DNA of 43,206 bases from JARRKU01 sp050288425 (GCA_050288425.1 JBNKDU010000040.1:1-43206); one strand, 5' to 3'; positions 1 through 8,378 are shown, numbered from the stretch's first letter. The notes: generated by a model not told the origin, from the sequence alone. A program made the numbers and translations.

Positions 1-1
1 T

Positions 2-148
2 ACCACCCGGGACGTCGGTAGTGGAACCGGACTGGGACTCTACCTGGCGTACAACATCATCAAGAATCATGACGGAATCATAGAGGTGGATTCACGCGAG
101 GACCGGGGCAGCGAGTTCACCGTAAAGATTCCGGTGGTGACCGGCTGA
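2..148 (+). CDS. Sensor histidine kinase, C-terminal end (partial)
   Basis: Only the last 48 codons are inside the window; the gene begins before base 1. The frame reads the end of a HATPase_c domain: the G2 nucleotide-binding box GTGLGL is at codons 9-14, followed by the usual YLAYNIIKNHDG helix and the closing strand GSEFTVKIP. This is the ATP-binding lid and end of a two-component histidine kinase. It ends 43 bases before the receiver-PilB gene, on the same strand. It may therefore be the first member of the signalling operon that continues to 4397. The sensor domain and the phospho-accepting His are not visible, so the stimulus is unknown. Confidence 0.85.
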   Translation, partial: TTRDVGSGTGLGLYLAYNIIKNHDGIIEVDSREDRGSEFTVKIPVVTG

Positions 149-191
149 TGCAATCCTTCCGGCAACCGGTGACCATCCATAGGGTAGGCCG

Positions 192-2597
192 ATGAGCAAC
201 TTGGCGAGCTTATTTCTGAATCAGGATCCGGGGAAACCCGGCGATGGACATCCTTCTATCGATCCCAACGATCAGGTCGAACCTTACACCATTCTCTTTG
301 TAGATGACGAAGACAATGTTCTCAAGGCCATGTTGCGAATTTTTCGTCAGGAAAATTATAAATTGCTCACCGCCCGATCCGGACCGGAAGCGCTGGCCTT
401 GCTGAAAGAGCAACAGTCGATTCATGTGGTGGTGTCGGATTATAGAATGCCGGGCATGACCGGCGTTGATGTACTCAAGCAGGTAAAAGCCAACTGGCCC
501 AATACGATTCGAATCATGCTGACCGGCTATGCGGATGTGGATGCCGTCATGGGCGCCGTAAATGACGGGGCCGTATATAAATTTATTACCAAGCCCTGGA
601 ATGACCACGATATCCGTTTGACCATCAGTTTGGCCCTGGAACAATACGATCTGATCAAAGAAAACACCAAGCTGAAGCATAAAGCCGCCTCCCAGAAGAA
701 AGACATCAAACGACTCAGCCAGTTCGTCAATACCCATCGTAGCCAACTGGGCAAGATTATTTTAAAGGAAAACCTGATCCAGCCCAAGCTGGTGGACAAG
801 GCCCTGGCCATACAGGCCAAGACCAACAGTGTCCTGCCCAAGGTGTTGGTGAACATGGGGATCATGGACCCCGAATCCATCACCAGCCTGATAGAGAAAA
901 CCACGGATATCAATCGCGTGAGTCCGGCGGAGTTCATGGTCTCGGAAGCCTTGGCGGATCTCATTCCCCGGGAAGTTTGCGAAAAGAACATATTGATCCC
1001 ACTCAAACGCAATGGCCAGAAACTGATCATCGCCATGGCGGACCCCACCGATTATTCGAAAATCGATGATCTGGCATTTATCACCGGAATGCCCGTTCAG
1101 CCGGCGGTTGCCCTGCAACAGGAAATACTGGATAAGATCGAAGAAGTATATGGAACTGCCGGCAGCCTTGAGAATACACTCACCGAACTCGATCTTACAG
1201 ACCCTACCGAACAGATCGAAATCATCTTGGATGAAGAGGACGAAGATTCCGATGTAGAAGAGCTCATCCGCGACAAGGACAAGCCGCCGGCGATTCGGCT
1301 CGTCAATGCGATCATCGCCGATGCCCTGCGCCACGGCGCCTCCGATGTCCACATCGAGCCGAAAACGAAATATGTCATGGTGCGCTATCGAATCGATGAC
1401 TTGCTGATCGACAAGTTGCATATCCCGATGAACATGCAGCCGGCCATCGTATCGCGAATCAAGGTGATGAGCGATCTGGACATATCCGAGCGGCGCAGAC
1501 CCCAGGATGGCAGAATCACCGTAAAATCCTCCACCCGGATGGTGGATATGCGCATTTCGACGCTGCCGACGATCAACGGGGAAAAGGTGGTCATGCGGAT
1601 TCTGGATAAGAATGCCGCCACCAAGGAAGTCGAGGAATTGGGCTTTTCAAAGAAGGACCTGGCGGTGGTGAGCAGGTTTATCGAACGGCCCCAGGGAATC
1701 ATATTGTCGACCGGTCCCACGGGCAGCGGCAAGACCACGACCTTGTACTCCCTGTTGCGCAAAGGCGCCAAAATCACTAAAAATTTTACGACCATCGAAG
1801 ATCCCGTGGAGTACTATATGGGGATGGCCGAGCAGGTCAACGTTCGCGAGAAAATCGGTCTGACCTTCTCCAATGTTCTGCGCTCCATCCTGCGTCAGGA
1901 TCCCAATGTGATCATGCTCGGCGAGATCCGCGATCATGAGACGGCGGATGTCGCCTTCCATGCTTCGCTGACGGGCCATCTGGTGCTGAGCACGCTGCAT
2001 ACCAACTCCAGTATCGCCAGCATCACCCGCCTGCGGGATATGGGGCTGGAGTCCTATGTCATCGCCGATGCCCTTGTGGGCGTTATCGCCCAACGCCTGG
2101 TCCGCAAGATCTGCAATAACTGCCGCGTGGACGATCAGCCCAGCGAGGAGATGCTCAGGTCCTTGAAGATCACCGATAAATCCTTTCATAGCTACAAAGG
2201 ATCCGGCTGCGACAAATGCAACAAAACAGGCTATAAGGGCAGGACCGGTGTCTATGAAGTATTCCAGATAGATAATGAAATCAAGAGGATGATACATAAA
2301 GGCGCCACCGAACCGGAGCTGTTGCATACCGCCATGATCACCGGGATGACCACCCTGTTGGATGACGCCGTCGAGAAGCTGAAAAAGGGCATCACGTCAT
2401 GTGAAGAGGTTCTTCGCGTATTCGGTCCCCAAAATACAATGGAGATTGCATGCCGGTTTTGCAGCGCCCTGATGGAGCAGCGATATACCTATTGTCCGTA
2501 CTGCGGGAAGGAGCTGACACGTTTCTGCCACCATTGCAACCAGTTGTTGGCCAAGGATTGGCAACATTGTCCCCAGTGTGGAGAGGGGATACATTAA
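192..2597 (+). CDS. Response regulator receiver - PilB/GspE ATPase fusion with C-terminal double zinc ribbon
   Basis: This 801-residue fusion has the following order. Residues 33-150 are a CheY-like receiver with phospho-acceptor Asp in VVSDYRMPG and the conserved Lys in KPWND. Next comes a short coiled coil, then a GspE/MshE N-terminal domain (about 185-325), then an acidic linker rich in Glu/Asp. The secretion ATPase (about 365-740) has Walker A GPTGSGKT at 508-515, Walker B MLGEIRD, His box LSTLHTN and the GspE CxxC...CxxC zinc motif. The last 45 residues add four more CxxC pairs, a double zinc ribbon. Such ATPases power type IV pilus assembly or type II secretion from the cytoplasmic face. 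Fusion to a receiver suggests phosphorylation-gated motor activity, presumably by the kinases encoded next to it. No pilin or PilC gene is in the window, so the machine served is unknown. Confidence 0.93.
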   Translation: MSNLASLFLNQDPGKPGDGHPSIDPNDQVEPYTILFVDDEDNVLKAMLRIFRQENYKLLTARSGPEALALLKEQQSIHVVVSDYRMPGMTGVDVLKQVKANWPNTIRIMLTGYADVDAVMGAVNDGAVYKFITKPWNDHDIRLTISLALEQYDLIKENTKLKHKAASQKKDIKRLSQFVNTHRSQLGKIILKENLIQPKLVDKALAIQAKTNSVLPKVLVNMGIMDPESITSLIEKTTDINRVSPAEFMVSEALADLIPREVCEKNILIPLKRNGQKLIIAMADPTDYSKIDDLAFITGMPVQPAVALQQEILDKIEEVYGTAGSLENTLTELDLTDPTEQIEIILDEEDEDSDVEELIRDKDKPPAIRLVNAIIADALRHGASDVHIEPKTKYVMVRYRIDDLLIDKLHIPMNMQPAIVSRIKVMSDLDISERRRPQDGRITVKSSTRMVDMRISTLPTINGEKVVMRILDKNAATKEVEELGFSKKDLAVVSRFIERPQGIILSTGPTGSGKTTTLYSLLRKGAKITKNFTTIEDPVEYYMGMAEQVNVREKIGLTFSNVLRSILRQDPNVIMLGEIRDHETADVAFHASLTGHLVLSTLHTNSSIASITRLRDMGLESYVIADALVGVIAQRLVRKICNNCRVDDQPSEEMLRSLKITDKSFHSYKGSGCDKCNKTGYKGRTGVYEVFQIDNEIKRMIHKGATEPELLHTAMITGMTTLLDDAVEKLKKGITSCEEVLRVFGPQNTMEIACRFCSALMEQRYTYCPYCGKELTRFCHHCNQLLAKDWQHCPQCGEGIH

Positions 2598-2614
2598 GGC
2601 CGAAGGCGATAAGG

Positions 2615-3868
2615 ATGATTCCGCAAGATACCGAATATGATGATCGCAAACTGGACCGTACCGGTTCGATGCCTGGGCAAACGGCATCCGATGGGGACGC
2701 GTCGGTGCTCATTGTGGACGACGATGACCTGATTCTCAGTTCGTTGAAACGCGTGTTGCGACGCGAGCCCTATCGGATTGAATGGGCGTCGAACGGGGCG
2801 CAGGCGTTGGAACGGATGGAAAAAGAAGAATTCCAGGTCGTCGTGACGGACATGGAGATGCCGAAAATGAACGGTCTCGAACTGCTCAAAATCATCTCCA
2901 AAGAGTATCCGGACACCCTTCGAATGGTCGTTTCCGCCGGGTCGAAGAGCCAGACGATTCTGGAAGCCATCAACCAGGGGCATATCTATCAATATCTGCT
3001 CAAGCCCTGGGACGATAAGATCCTCAAGGTCGCCATCCGCCGGGCGCTCGAGGTGTGGCGTTTGAGAATGGAGCGCCGGAGTCTGATTGCACAATTGGAG
3101 ACCCAAAATCGGCAACTGGAGAAATTGGTGGAACTGAGGACGAAGCAAATCCTATCTGCGGAGAGACAGGCGGAGATCGGCAGGCATGCGGCCCAGATCG
3201 TTCACAACCTCAATAATCCCATGCATGCCCTGTCCGCGGCACTTGAACTGTTGAGTCATCTTGCAGAAACAGGTCCGATGAATCATCAAAAGATCGTGAG
3301 CATGTTGGGCATGGCGCAATCGGCGGCAGACGATCTCAAGAGCATCGTATCCAGCATCCTGATCCATGCGTCTGACCGGTCGAGCAGCGAACGGGTGGAT
3401 GTCGACGTGAACGCGGTGATAGAAAAGGAACTGGCCCTTTATGACATCGTGCCTGAGTTCAAATACGAAATCGAGAAGGTGATCGAACTGGATCGCGATC
3501 TTCCCGTTGTATTGGGAAATCCACTGCAGCTGAAGCAGGTCATCGGCAACCTGGTGAAGAATTCCATCGATGCAATGGAATCGGTCCGGAAAAAATGCTT
3601 GACCATTCAAACATCCCGCTGCGACGGCATGGTGAAGATATCGGTTTCGGATACCGGAACGGGAATTCGCAAAGAAGATCTAAACCGTGTGTTTCATCCC
3701 GATTTTACCACCAAGCCTGTGGGCAAAGGTACGGGATTGGGGCTTGCGAGTGTAAAAACAATGGTGGAAGCATATGCAGGAAGTATTCAGGTCGAATCCT
3801 CCGAAGGATACGGTACTACCTTTGTGATTCAACTTCCGACGAAGATGCAGGTGACGAGACCAAATTAA
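2615..3868 (+). CDS. Hybrid protein: N-terminal receiver followed by histidine kinase
   Basis: This is a cytoplasmic protein of 417 residues with no membrane segments. I chose the ATG at 2615, just after AAGG and 17 bases from the previous stop. A longer reading from 2450 would overlap the previous gene by about 150 bases. A receiver domain (about 25-145) has VLIVDDDD, phospho-acceptor Asp in VVTDMEMPKM and LKPWDD. A coiled-coil linker follows. The dimerisation helix carries H197 in VHNLNNP, and HATPase_c has the D/G boxes SDTGTGI and GTGLGL. Receiver-first kinases commonly relay or integrate phosphorylation from another kinase. It lies between two receiver proteins of similar type (all with KPWxD), so it probably phosphorylates one or both. 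Confidence 0.9.
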   Translation: MIPQDTEYDDRKLDRTGSMPGQTASDGDASVLIVDDDDLILSSLKRVLRREPYRIEWASNGAQALERMEKEEFQVVVTDMEMPKMNGLELLKIISKEYPDTLRMVVSAGSKSQTILEAINQGHIYQYLLKPWDDKILKVAIRRALEVWRLRMERRSLIAQLETQNRQLEKLVELRTKQILSAERQAEIGRHAAQIVHNLNNPMHALSAALELLSHLAETGPMNHQKIVSMLGMAQSAADDLKSIVSSILIHASDRSSSERVDVDVNAVIEKELALYDIVPEFKYEIEKVIELDRDLPVVLGNPLQLKQVIGNLVKNSIDAMESVRKKCLTIQTSRCDGMVKISVSDTGTGIRKEDLNRVFHPDFTTKPVGKGTGLGLASVKTMVEAYAGSIQVESSEGYGTTFVIQLPTKMQVTRPN

Positions 3869-3893
3869 ATTACCCAGAGGAAAGGTCGATTCC

Positions 3894-4397
3894 ATGAGCC
3901 CACATTCGATATTAATCGTCGATGATGAAAAGAATGTTCTCAATGCCATTCAGCGTGGTTTGAGAAAGGAACCGTACACAATCTACACGGCGGAAAGCGG
4001 GGACAAGGCCCTTTCCATCATCAATGCAAGGGACATCAGTCTCGTGGTCAGCGATTATAACATGCCGCATGTCAACGGTTTGGAATTCCTGAAAGAGATC
4101 AAGACGATGTATCCGCATGTCCTGACGATCATGCTTACCGGACAAGCTGAAATCGAGGTGGCGGTCAAGGCCATCAATGAAGCGGGGGTATATAAATTCA
4201 TCCTCAAGCCATGGGACGACGAAGATCTCAGGATTACCATCCGGCGGGCTCTGGAGTCCATCGAGTTGACAACGGAAAGAGATCGGTTGCTGCGGAAAAT
4301 CAAGAGCCGGGACACCATCCTGAACGATCTTGAGCAGAAGTTTCCCGGCATCACGAAGGTGGAGAAGGATGAGGATGGGTATATGGTACTGGAATAA
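3894..4397 (+). CDS. Single-domain response regulator with short C-terminal coiled coil
   Basis: The protein has 167 residues. A complete receiver occupies about residues 5-125: LIVDDEKN acidic pocket, phospho-acceptor Asp in VVSDYNMPH, conserved Thr in MLTGQAE and Lys in FILKPWDD. The remaining 40 residues are a charged helix with no recognised output domain. The start ATG at 3894 follows a GAGGAAAGG ribosome-binding site. It lies 25 bases after the receiver-kinase gene and is presumably co-transcribed with it. The receiver closely resembles those at 192 and 2615, suggesting duplication within the operon. A stand-alone receiver would act by binding a partner or as a phosphate sink. The DNA target, if any, is not encoded here. 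Confidence 0.92.
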   Translation: MSPHSILIVDDEKNVLNAIQRGLRKEPYTIYTAESGDKALSIINARDISLVVSDYNMPHVNGLEFLKEIKTMYPHVLTIMLTGQAEIEVAVKAINEAGVYKFILKPWDDEDLRITIRRALESIELTTERDRLLRKIKSRDTILNDLEQKFPGITKVEKDEDGYMVLE

Positions 4398-4593
4398 TTC
4401 CTGACGACTTCGCCCCGGTGGCTTGGCCCTGCCGCCTTCCGACGTTTGCAACGACAGGACAAACACATTCTGGCCGGCAATGTCCCAATGGCATCGATTG
4501 AATGCAAGCTGACATGGGTAACCGGCCGGTTGACTGGCAGTGACCACGATCTCCACGCCTTGATGGGAAACTCGATTTGGCGACAATGGAATT

Positions 4594-5022
4594 ATGACAT
4601 CCAAAGGGAACCAGAACAATATTGACGAACGGGTTTTCAGGGATCTGAATGCGCTGACGGAGACCTCATTCCCCAAGAAGTGCAGCAATTGTGGATTGAT
4701 CTACGAAACCTCCGAGGATTTCCTGGATAAAACCAGGGCGATGCCGAGTCAGAGCGGGTTGAAGTCCGGGGAGGATGAGGATGGAGCGCCGATTGTCGAA
4801 TTGTTTCGAAATTGTGTCTGCGGATCCACGCTCATGGAGTTTTATCAATCGCGCAGAGACATGAGTGAAGCGGGTATGAAACGAAGAAAGCTGTTTGGAA
4901 AATTGATGAACATGCTGGAAAAAAAAGGCATGTCAAGCCAAACGGCGCGTGAAGAACTGCTCAAGGTGCTGCGGGGGCAGCATAGCGAACTTCTGAAAGA
5001 TCTGGGATTGCGTTTTCGTTAG
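4594..5022 (+). CDS. Conserved hypothetical protein with a four-cysteine zinc-finger-like motif
   Basis: I do not recognise a named family for this 142-residue protein. Residues 29-33 read KCSNC, and a second pair, NCVCG, follows about 45 residues later. This spacing is compatible with a treble-clef or zinc-ribbon fold. Between the pairs is a charged insert. The C-terminal half is predicted helical (MKRRKLFGKLMNMLEKKGMSSQTAREELLKV in pieces), with a helix-turn-helix-like SQTAREEL segment. The start ATG lacks a clear Shine-Dalgarno sequence, so the exact N-terminus is uncertain. It follows the two-component cluster after 196 bases without an ORF of interest. It may be the last member of that transcript, possibly a phospho-signalling partner, but this is inference from position only. 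Confidence 0.7.
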   Translation: MTSKGNQNNIDERVFRDLNALTETSFPKKCSNCGLIYETSEDFLDKTRAMPSQSGLKSGEDEDGAPIVELFRNCVCGSTLMEFYQSRRDMSEAGMKRRKLFGKLMNMLEKKGMSSQTAREELLKVLRGQHSELLKDLGLRFR

Positions 5023-5087
5023 GATCCCGTAGCTTCATGGCCGGCACAACGTTTCCGGCTCTATTCAGGTGCGAGGAGAATGGTTTT

Positions 5088-5297
5088 CGTAGGGCGGGCC
5101 ACCGTGCCCGCCTCGTTTGGAATTCCGGCCCCACGGCAACCCTCCGTACCGGCCGGCGCGGAGGCCGGCCCTACGTCTCTATCTTCTTCCAGACGACAGG
5201 AAAATGGTTTTCGTAGGGCAGGGCACCGTCCCTGCCAGGTTTGAAATGACCATGAAGGCATCCGTGATCCCTGGCCGGCGCGGAGGCCGGCCCTACG
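5088..5297. repeat. REP/BIME-like hairpin repeats, about 124 bp tandem duplication
   Basis: Four hairpins lie in alternating orientation between two convergent genes. R1 is 5088-5112 (arms GGCGGGC and GCCCGCC). R2 is 5151-5175 (GGCCGGC and GCCGGCC). R3 is 5211-5236 (GGCAGGG and CCCTGCC). R4 is 5273-5297, identical to R2. R2 and R4 end in CCCTACG, the complement of the CGTAGGG that opens R1 and R3, so each R1/R2 or R3/R4 pair forms an inverted pair. The R1-R2 block is repeated as R3-R4 with an offset of 122-124 bases. The arm changes between R1 and R3 preserve pairing. This is the organisation of REP/BIME elements mobilised by RAYT transposases; no transposase is present here. Confidence 0.8.
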
Positions 5298-5371
5298 TCT
5301 CTATCTTCTTCCAAACGACAGGTAAATGGCCTACGGAGTGCAACGCTCCATTCTGGCCACGTTTGAAGGAA

Positions 5372-6556
5372 TTAGAAAAAGAAGTGCATCTCGGCGATCA
5401 GTTCGGCGAAATTGTTTTGCGGATTTTGGGGGACATCGTTAAATGACCGGTAGATCAGCCGAAACTGTAAAAATTCATCTATGAACGGTTCCAGGCCCAC
5501 AAAAACCAGGTCACGCTCATCTTCTTCGATATCGTCATCCGGCTCGAAATAGCCATAGCCCAACTTCAGGTTGAGCCAGTCGACGAGCTGCCAATCGACC
5601 TCGAAGTGGCCCGCCCAGCGGCTCACATCATCGGGGCCCGCGTTGTCGCTGATAAAGTCGGCCTCGGTCAGGAAGGTCATGCGCCAGATATTCCATCCCA
5701 GGTAAACGGTCGCCACATCGCGTTCGGACGCCTGGTTGCTGGAATATCCCGCACCCAGCAAGATCGTCCGGAAGGCCGGAACCCCGCCGAACAGATAAGA
5801 CCCGTTGATCGTGAACAATTTGTCGGTATCGTCGCCGGTCACATCATCCCCGTTGGTGACGGAGGCGCTTACCTGGAATCCCGCCAGATCGAGACCCAGT
5901 TCGACACCGGTACCCGGGTTGTCGAAATTGAATCCGGTGGCCGAACGAATGAACGTCGTGTCGTCCTCCAGGCGCAGGCCGAGCTTCGGAAAGAATTTAC
6001 CCGCCTTGATGTATCCGCCCCAGGGCAGAAAGCCGTGCAGCATGCCGAATGTTTCGCGATTGGTGGCGGTTCCGGGTGCAAATGACTCATCCAGGTAGAA
6101 CATGAGGGCATCATCGATCAGATCGACCTGCAGGTAAGCCACCGCCTCGGTAACGTCGAAGTCGTTGGAATCGACTTCGTCACGGAAGAAGACATTGTTT
6201 TCCACCTCTCCCTGGGCATCCGGCTCGTCCCGGTAAACCGTGGTATTGGCCGCGCGCAGGTTGGCGCCGAGGGAAACACCCGGAGCGATGTCGCTGGTGA
6301 ATCGTTTGCGGTCGATCTTGTCGGAGTTTAACAGGTGGGTGGGCTTCAACACTTGTCTGGCGATACCGGCATAGGCTTGGGTGCGCTTGCCGCCGCCGGT
6401 CAGGTTGACATGGCAAAAGCTGCATTTCATTCCGTTGCGCACGGCGAGATAGGGCTCTGCATGGCCACAGGCGGCCCATGCCAGGACCGCCATCAGGCTC
6501 AAATACAAGAAACGCATCTTTCCACGTACCTTTCGCAGGCGAGGCATACGGCTCAT
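5372..6556 (-). CDS. Monohaem cytochrome - outer-membrane porin fusion (Cyc2-like)
   Basis: This 394-residue protein starts at the ATG at 6556, six bases after AGGAGG; the longer open frame to 7192 overlaps the upstream gene and is not used. A signal peptide ends near residue 33 (CGHA). A single c-type haem site, CSFCH (C45, C48, H49), follows at once in a KCSFCHVNLTGGG context. The remaining 340 residues alternate aromatic and polar residues as in beta-strands and end in HFFF, a typical outer-membrane barrel terminus. A one-haem domain plugged into a porin is the architecture of Cyc2, the outer-membrane iron oxidase. The family assignment is by architecture and the haem motif only. The role is likely electron transfer across the outer membrane, with the lipoprotein encoded 32 bases upstream as a periplasmic partner. 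Confidence 0.82.
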   Translation of the reverse strand: MSRMPRLRKVRGKMRFLYLSLMAVLAWAACGHAEPYLAVRNGMKCSFCHVNLTGGGKRTQAYAGIARQVLKPTHLLNSDKIDRKRFTSDIAPGVSLGANLRAANTTVYRDEPDAQGEVENNVFFRDEVDSNDFDVTEAVAYLQVDLIDDALMFYLDESFAPGTATNRETFGMLHGFLPWGGYIKAGKFFPKLGLRLEDDTTFIRSATGFNFDNPGTGVELGLDLAGFQVSASVTNGDDVTGDDTDKLFTINGSYLFGGVPAFRTILLGAGYSSNQASERDVATVYLGWNIWRMTFLTEADFISDNAGPDDVSRWAGHFEVDWQLVDWLNLKLGYGYFEPDDDIEEDERDLVFVGLEPFIDEFLQFRLIYRSFNDVPQNPQNNFAELIAEMHFFF

Positions 6557-6588
6557 CATCTTCCTCCTTCGGAATCTTGTTGAATGCA

Positions 6589-7071
6589 TCAGGGCAGGGC
6601 GCCATCCTGGATCCACTGGCGGATGGCACCGACCTGATCGCTGGTAAGCGGTGCCAGTCCCGCCGGCATGCGGATGCCGACGATTTCCGAGCGACCTTCC
6701 ACCTTCCAAACGATATAGCTCAACTCGGGGTCGCCCCGCTCCACCCGCAGCAGGTTGATATCCGTCCGCTGCTGGCTGGGAATGTCCACAAGCCCGTTGA
6801 AGGATTCGGTTTCGGAACCCAACTGCAGGCCCAAAGGTGCCGCGCCTCCCAAATGACACCCGGACAAGGCGCAGGTGGCGGAAAAGACCTCGGACTGAAT
6901 GGAGGTGAGGGTCGGCTGGATGGTGGATGCGGCTTGATTGGTAGAGCCGCCGTCGTCCGTTCCGGTGCCGTCGCCCGCACATCCCAGGAGGACTATGCTC
7001 CAGATCAAAAACGACGCCAGGAGCGCGGCCTTGAACTGGATGCATCCGGATCGGGTCGAATTCGTGATCAT
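6589..7071 (-). CDS. Monohaem c-type cytochrome lipoprotein with CX4CH haem site
   Basis: The protein has 160 residues. The ATG at 7071 was chosen because AAAGGAG ends six bases before it; upstream in-frame ATGs overlap or precede that site. Residues 12-31 form a lipoprotein signal ending in the lipobox LLGC (C31), so the mature protein is lipid-anchored. A Ser/Thr/Gly linker follows. The haem site is CALSGCH (C67, C72, H73), spaced CX4CH as in some cytochromes c3 rather than CX2CH. A distal RMPAG Met is the likely sixth ligand. Domains of this kind are common in deltaproteobacterial and planctomycete periplasmic cytochromes. It is first in a two-gene operon with the porin-cytochrome and probably passes electrons to or from it. 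Confidence 0.85.
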   Translation of the reverse strand: MITNSTRSGCIQFKAALLASFLIWSIVLLGCAGDGTGTDDGGSTNQAASTIQPTLTSIQSEVFSATCALSGCHLGGAAPLGLQLGSETESFNGLVDIPSQQRTDINLLRVERGDPELSYIVWKVEGRSEIVGIRMPAGLAPLTSDQVGAIRQWIQDGALP

Positions 7072-7342
7072 GATCATCTCCTTTGACATGATTATGCAAC
7101 GGTAGGGCTTGACTGTCCGTTGCACAGGGTGTTCGGAGGTCCTCGATGACCGATGAGAGACCGAACCCGCCATCGATCGAAATCAAGACCACCGGATTAG
7201 TGAAGCAAAGTTATGGAAAAGGGCTGGCTCACACAGGGGGGGGAATCAGCAAACGGACAACAGGTTGCGTTGCGATAGTAGCAATGGCAAAAAAAACGTG
7301 GAACAAGGAACGTCAGCGCTTGGGTTGAGCCTGTTGCGACTC

Positions 7343-7372
7343 ACATTAGAGTAGGCGTCACCATGTTGTCAA
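7343..7372 (-). promoter_or_regulatory. Candidate sigma-70 promoter of the cytochrome lipoprotein/porin operon
   Basis: On the minus strand a perfect TTGACA (7367-7372) is followed after 18 bases by TAATGT (7343-7348). Transcription would start near 7336, giving a leader of about 265 bases before the lipoprotein ATG at 7071. The site lies just past the end of the SHOCT gene. No gene is seen in 7072-7387. The -10 box is imperfect. Confidence 0.45.
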
Positions 7373-7387
7373 CCGAAGTTTTCCGGA

Positions 7388-8197
7388 TCACTTGCCAGGC
7401 CCCACGGCGTCAAGCATCTCCTTTTTCTTGGCGTCGTATTCCTGGTCCGTGATCAGGCCTTCGGAGTGGAGTCGTTGGAGCTTTCGCAATCCCTCCTCCA
7501 GTTCTTCCCATGTCCAGGAATCACGCCGATCAGGCGTAGACACGGTATCGTCTCCCGGGCGTTCCGGGGGAGGGGAGTTCGACACCACGGGAGCGGCCGC
7601 GGGTTGCGGTGGTGTGACGGGTTCCAGATCGAGGGCCACCCAGTCGCTGCGTCCATCCACGAGAGTTACCCCCTCGGCGGGCAGGAGGCTTCCCTTGAGC
7701 TCTGCCGCCTGGTTGCGCGATCCCATGGGTGGGATCTGCCGGTCCGGATCACGGAATTCGCTGAAAAATCGATCGATCTGGCCGAAGATGAGGTTCAATC
7801 GTCCGTTTTCCATGAAGACGCGCGCGCCGCTGGCGTTTCGCTTGCCGGAGAAGAAGGAGCCGAGTCGGCGAAAACTGACGAGATGAAGTTCCTGGTCGGG
7901 ATCGATCCTGCCCAGCTCCCTTGCCAATTGCTTGGCCAGTTCCTCGCGATTCTTTTTCGGGAAAAGGTCGATGATCTCGCCGGTCTCGCCGGAGCGGGCC
8001 CGCACCCGCGACAATGCGGCGGCGATCTGATCGGTCTTCAGGGCGGCCGGATGGCTGTTTTGGTTCCCGGGTTCGGTATCGGCGCTGTATATGGCCATGT
8101 GTCCGGTTTCATGAAGCAGCCGGGCATGGGTGACGGAAGAGAACGCGAACAACACGAAGATCGGCAGGCCGAGGAGAAGAAGACGTCTCATTAGCAT
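7388..8197 (-). CDS. Exported protein with C-terminal SHOCT domain
   Basis: The protein has 269 residues and starts at 8197, seven bases after GAGG. A signal peptide covers residues 1-25 (cleavage after THA). The middle part is charged and mixed alpha/beta and not a family I recognise. A Pro-rich linker (VSNSPPPERPG) leads to a 30-residue C-terminal helix pair, LRKLQRLHSEGLITDQEYD with KKKEML. This matches the SHOCT short helical domain, usually an oligomerisation module at protein ends. The mature protein should be periplasmic or surface-associated, as no second membrane segment is seen. It is encoded upstream of the haem lipoprotein/porin pair on the same strand but separated by 316 bases and a likely promoter, so a shared function is only possible. 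Confidence 0.85.
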   Translation of the reverse strand: MLMRRLLLLGLPIFVLFAFSSVTHARLLHETGHMAIYSADTEPGNQNSHPAALKTDQIAAALSRVRARSGETGEIIDLFPKKNREELAKQLARELGRIDPDQELHLVSFRRLGSFFSGKRNASGARVFMENGRLNLIFGQIDRFFSEFRDPDRQIPPMGSRNQAAELKGSLLPAEGVTLVDGRSDWVALDLEPVTPPQPAAAPVVSNSPPPERPGDDTVSTPDRRDSWTWEELEEGLRKLQRLHSEGLITDQEYDAKKKEMLDAVGPGK

Positions 8198-8312
8198 GGA
8201 AAACCTCGCAAACGCTGGGTTTCAGTTGTCGGCAGGCGGGTCCTGGCGATGAACGTGTCGGGGCCGACACCTTTCCCGATCCGGCATCGACCTCATGTGA
8301 ATGAATGTCTTA

Positions 8313-8378
8313 GGGACGATCCGACGAGTTTGGGTGGTATGGCGTATGGCAAAGGAACCCGTACCATCGGATCGTCCC
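8313..8378. repeat. 12-bp perfect inverted repeat
   Basis: GGGACGATCCGA (8313-8324) is exactly complementary to TCGGATCGTCCC (8367-8378). A further 5 bp TGGTA/TACCA pair lies inside (8335-8339 and 8362-8366). It lies in the gene-free stretch 8198-8524 upstream of the SHOCT gene. It may be an operator, a transcript-stabilising stem or a small repeat element; nothing in the sequence decides among these. Confidence 0.6.

Noticed and set aside
2450..2614. Upstream extension of the receiver-kinase gene
   Set aside because: It would overlap the zinc-ribbon end of the previous gene by about 150 bases; the ATG at 2615 has AAGG and starts shortly before the receiver.
6557..7192. N-terminal extension of the cytochrome-porin
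   Set aside because: The extension covers the whole haem lipoprotein gene in another phase and would bury the signal peptide; the start at 6556 has a good ribosome-binding site.
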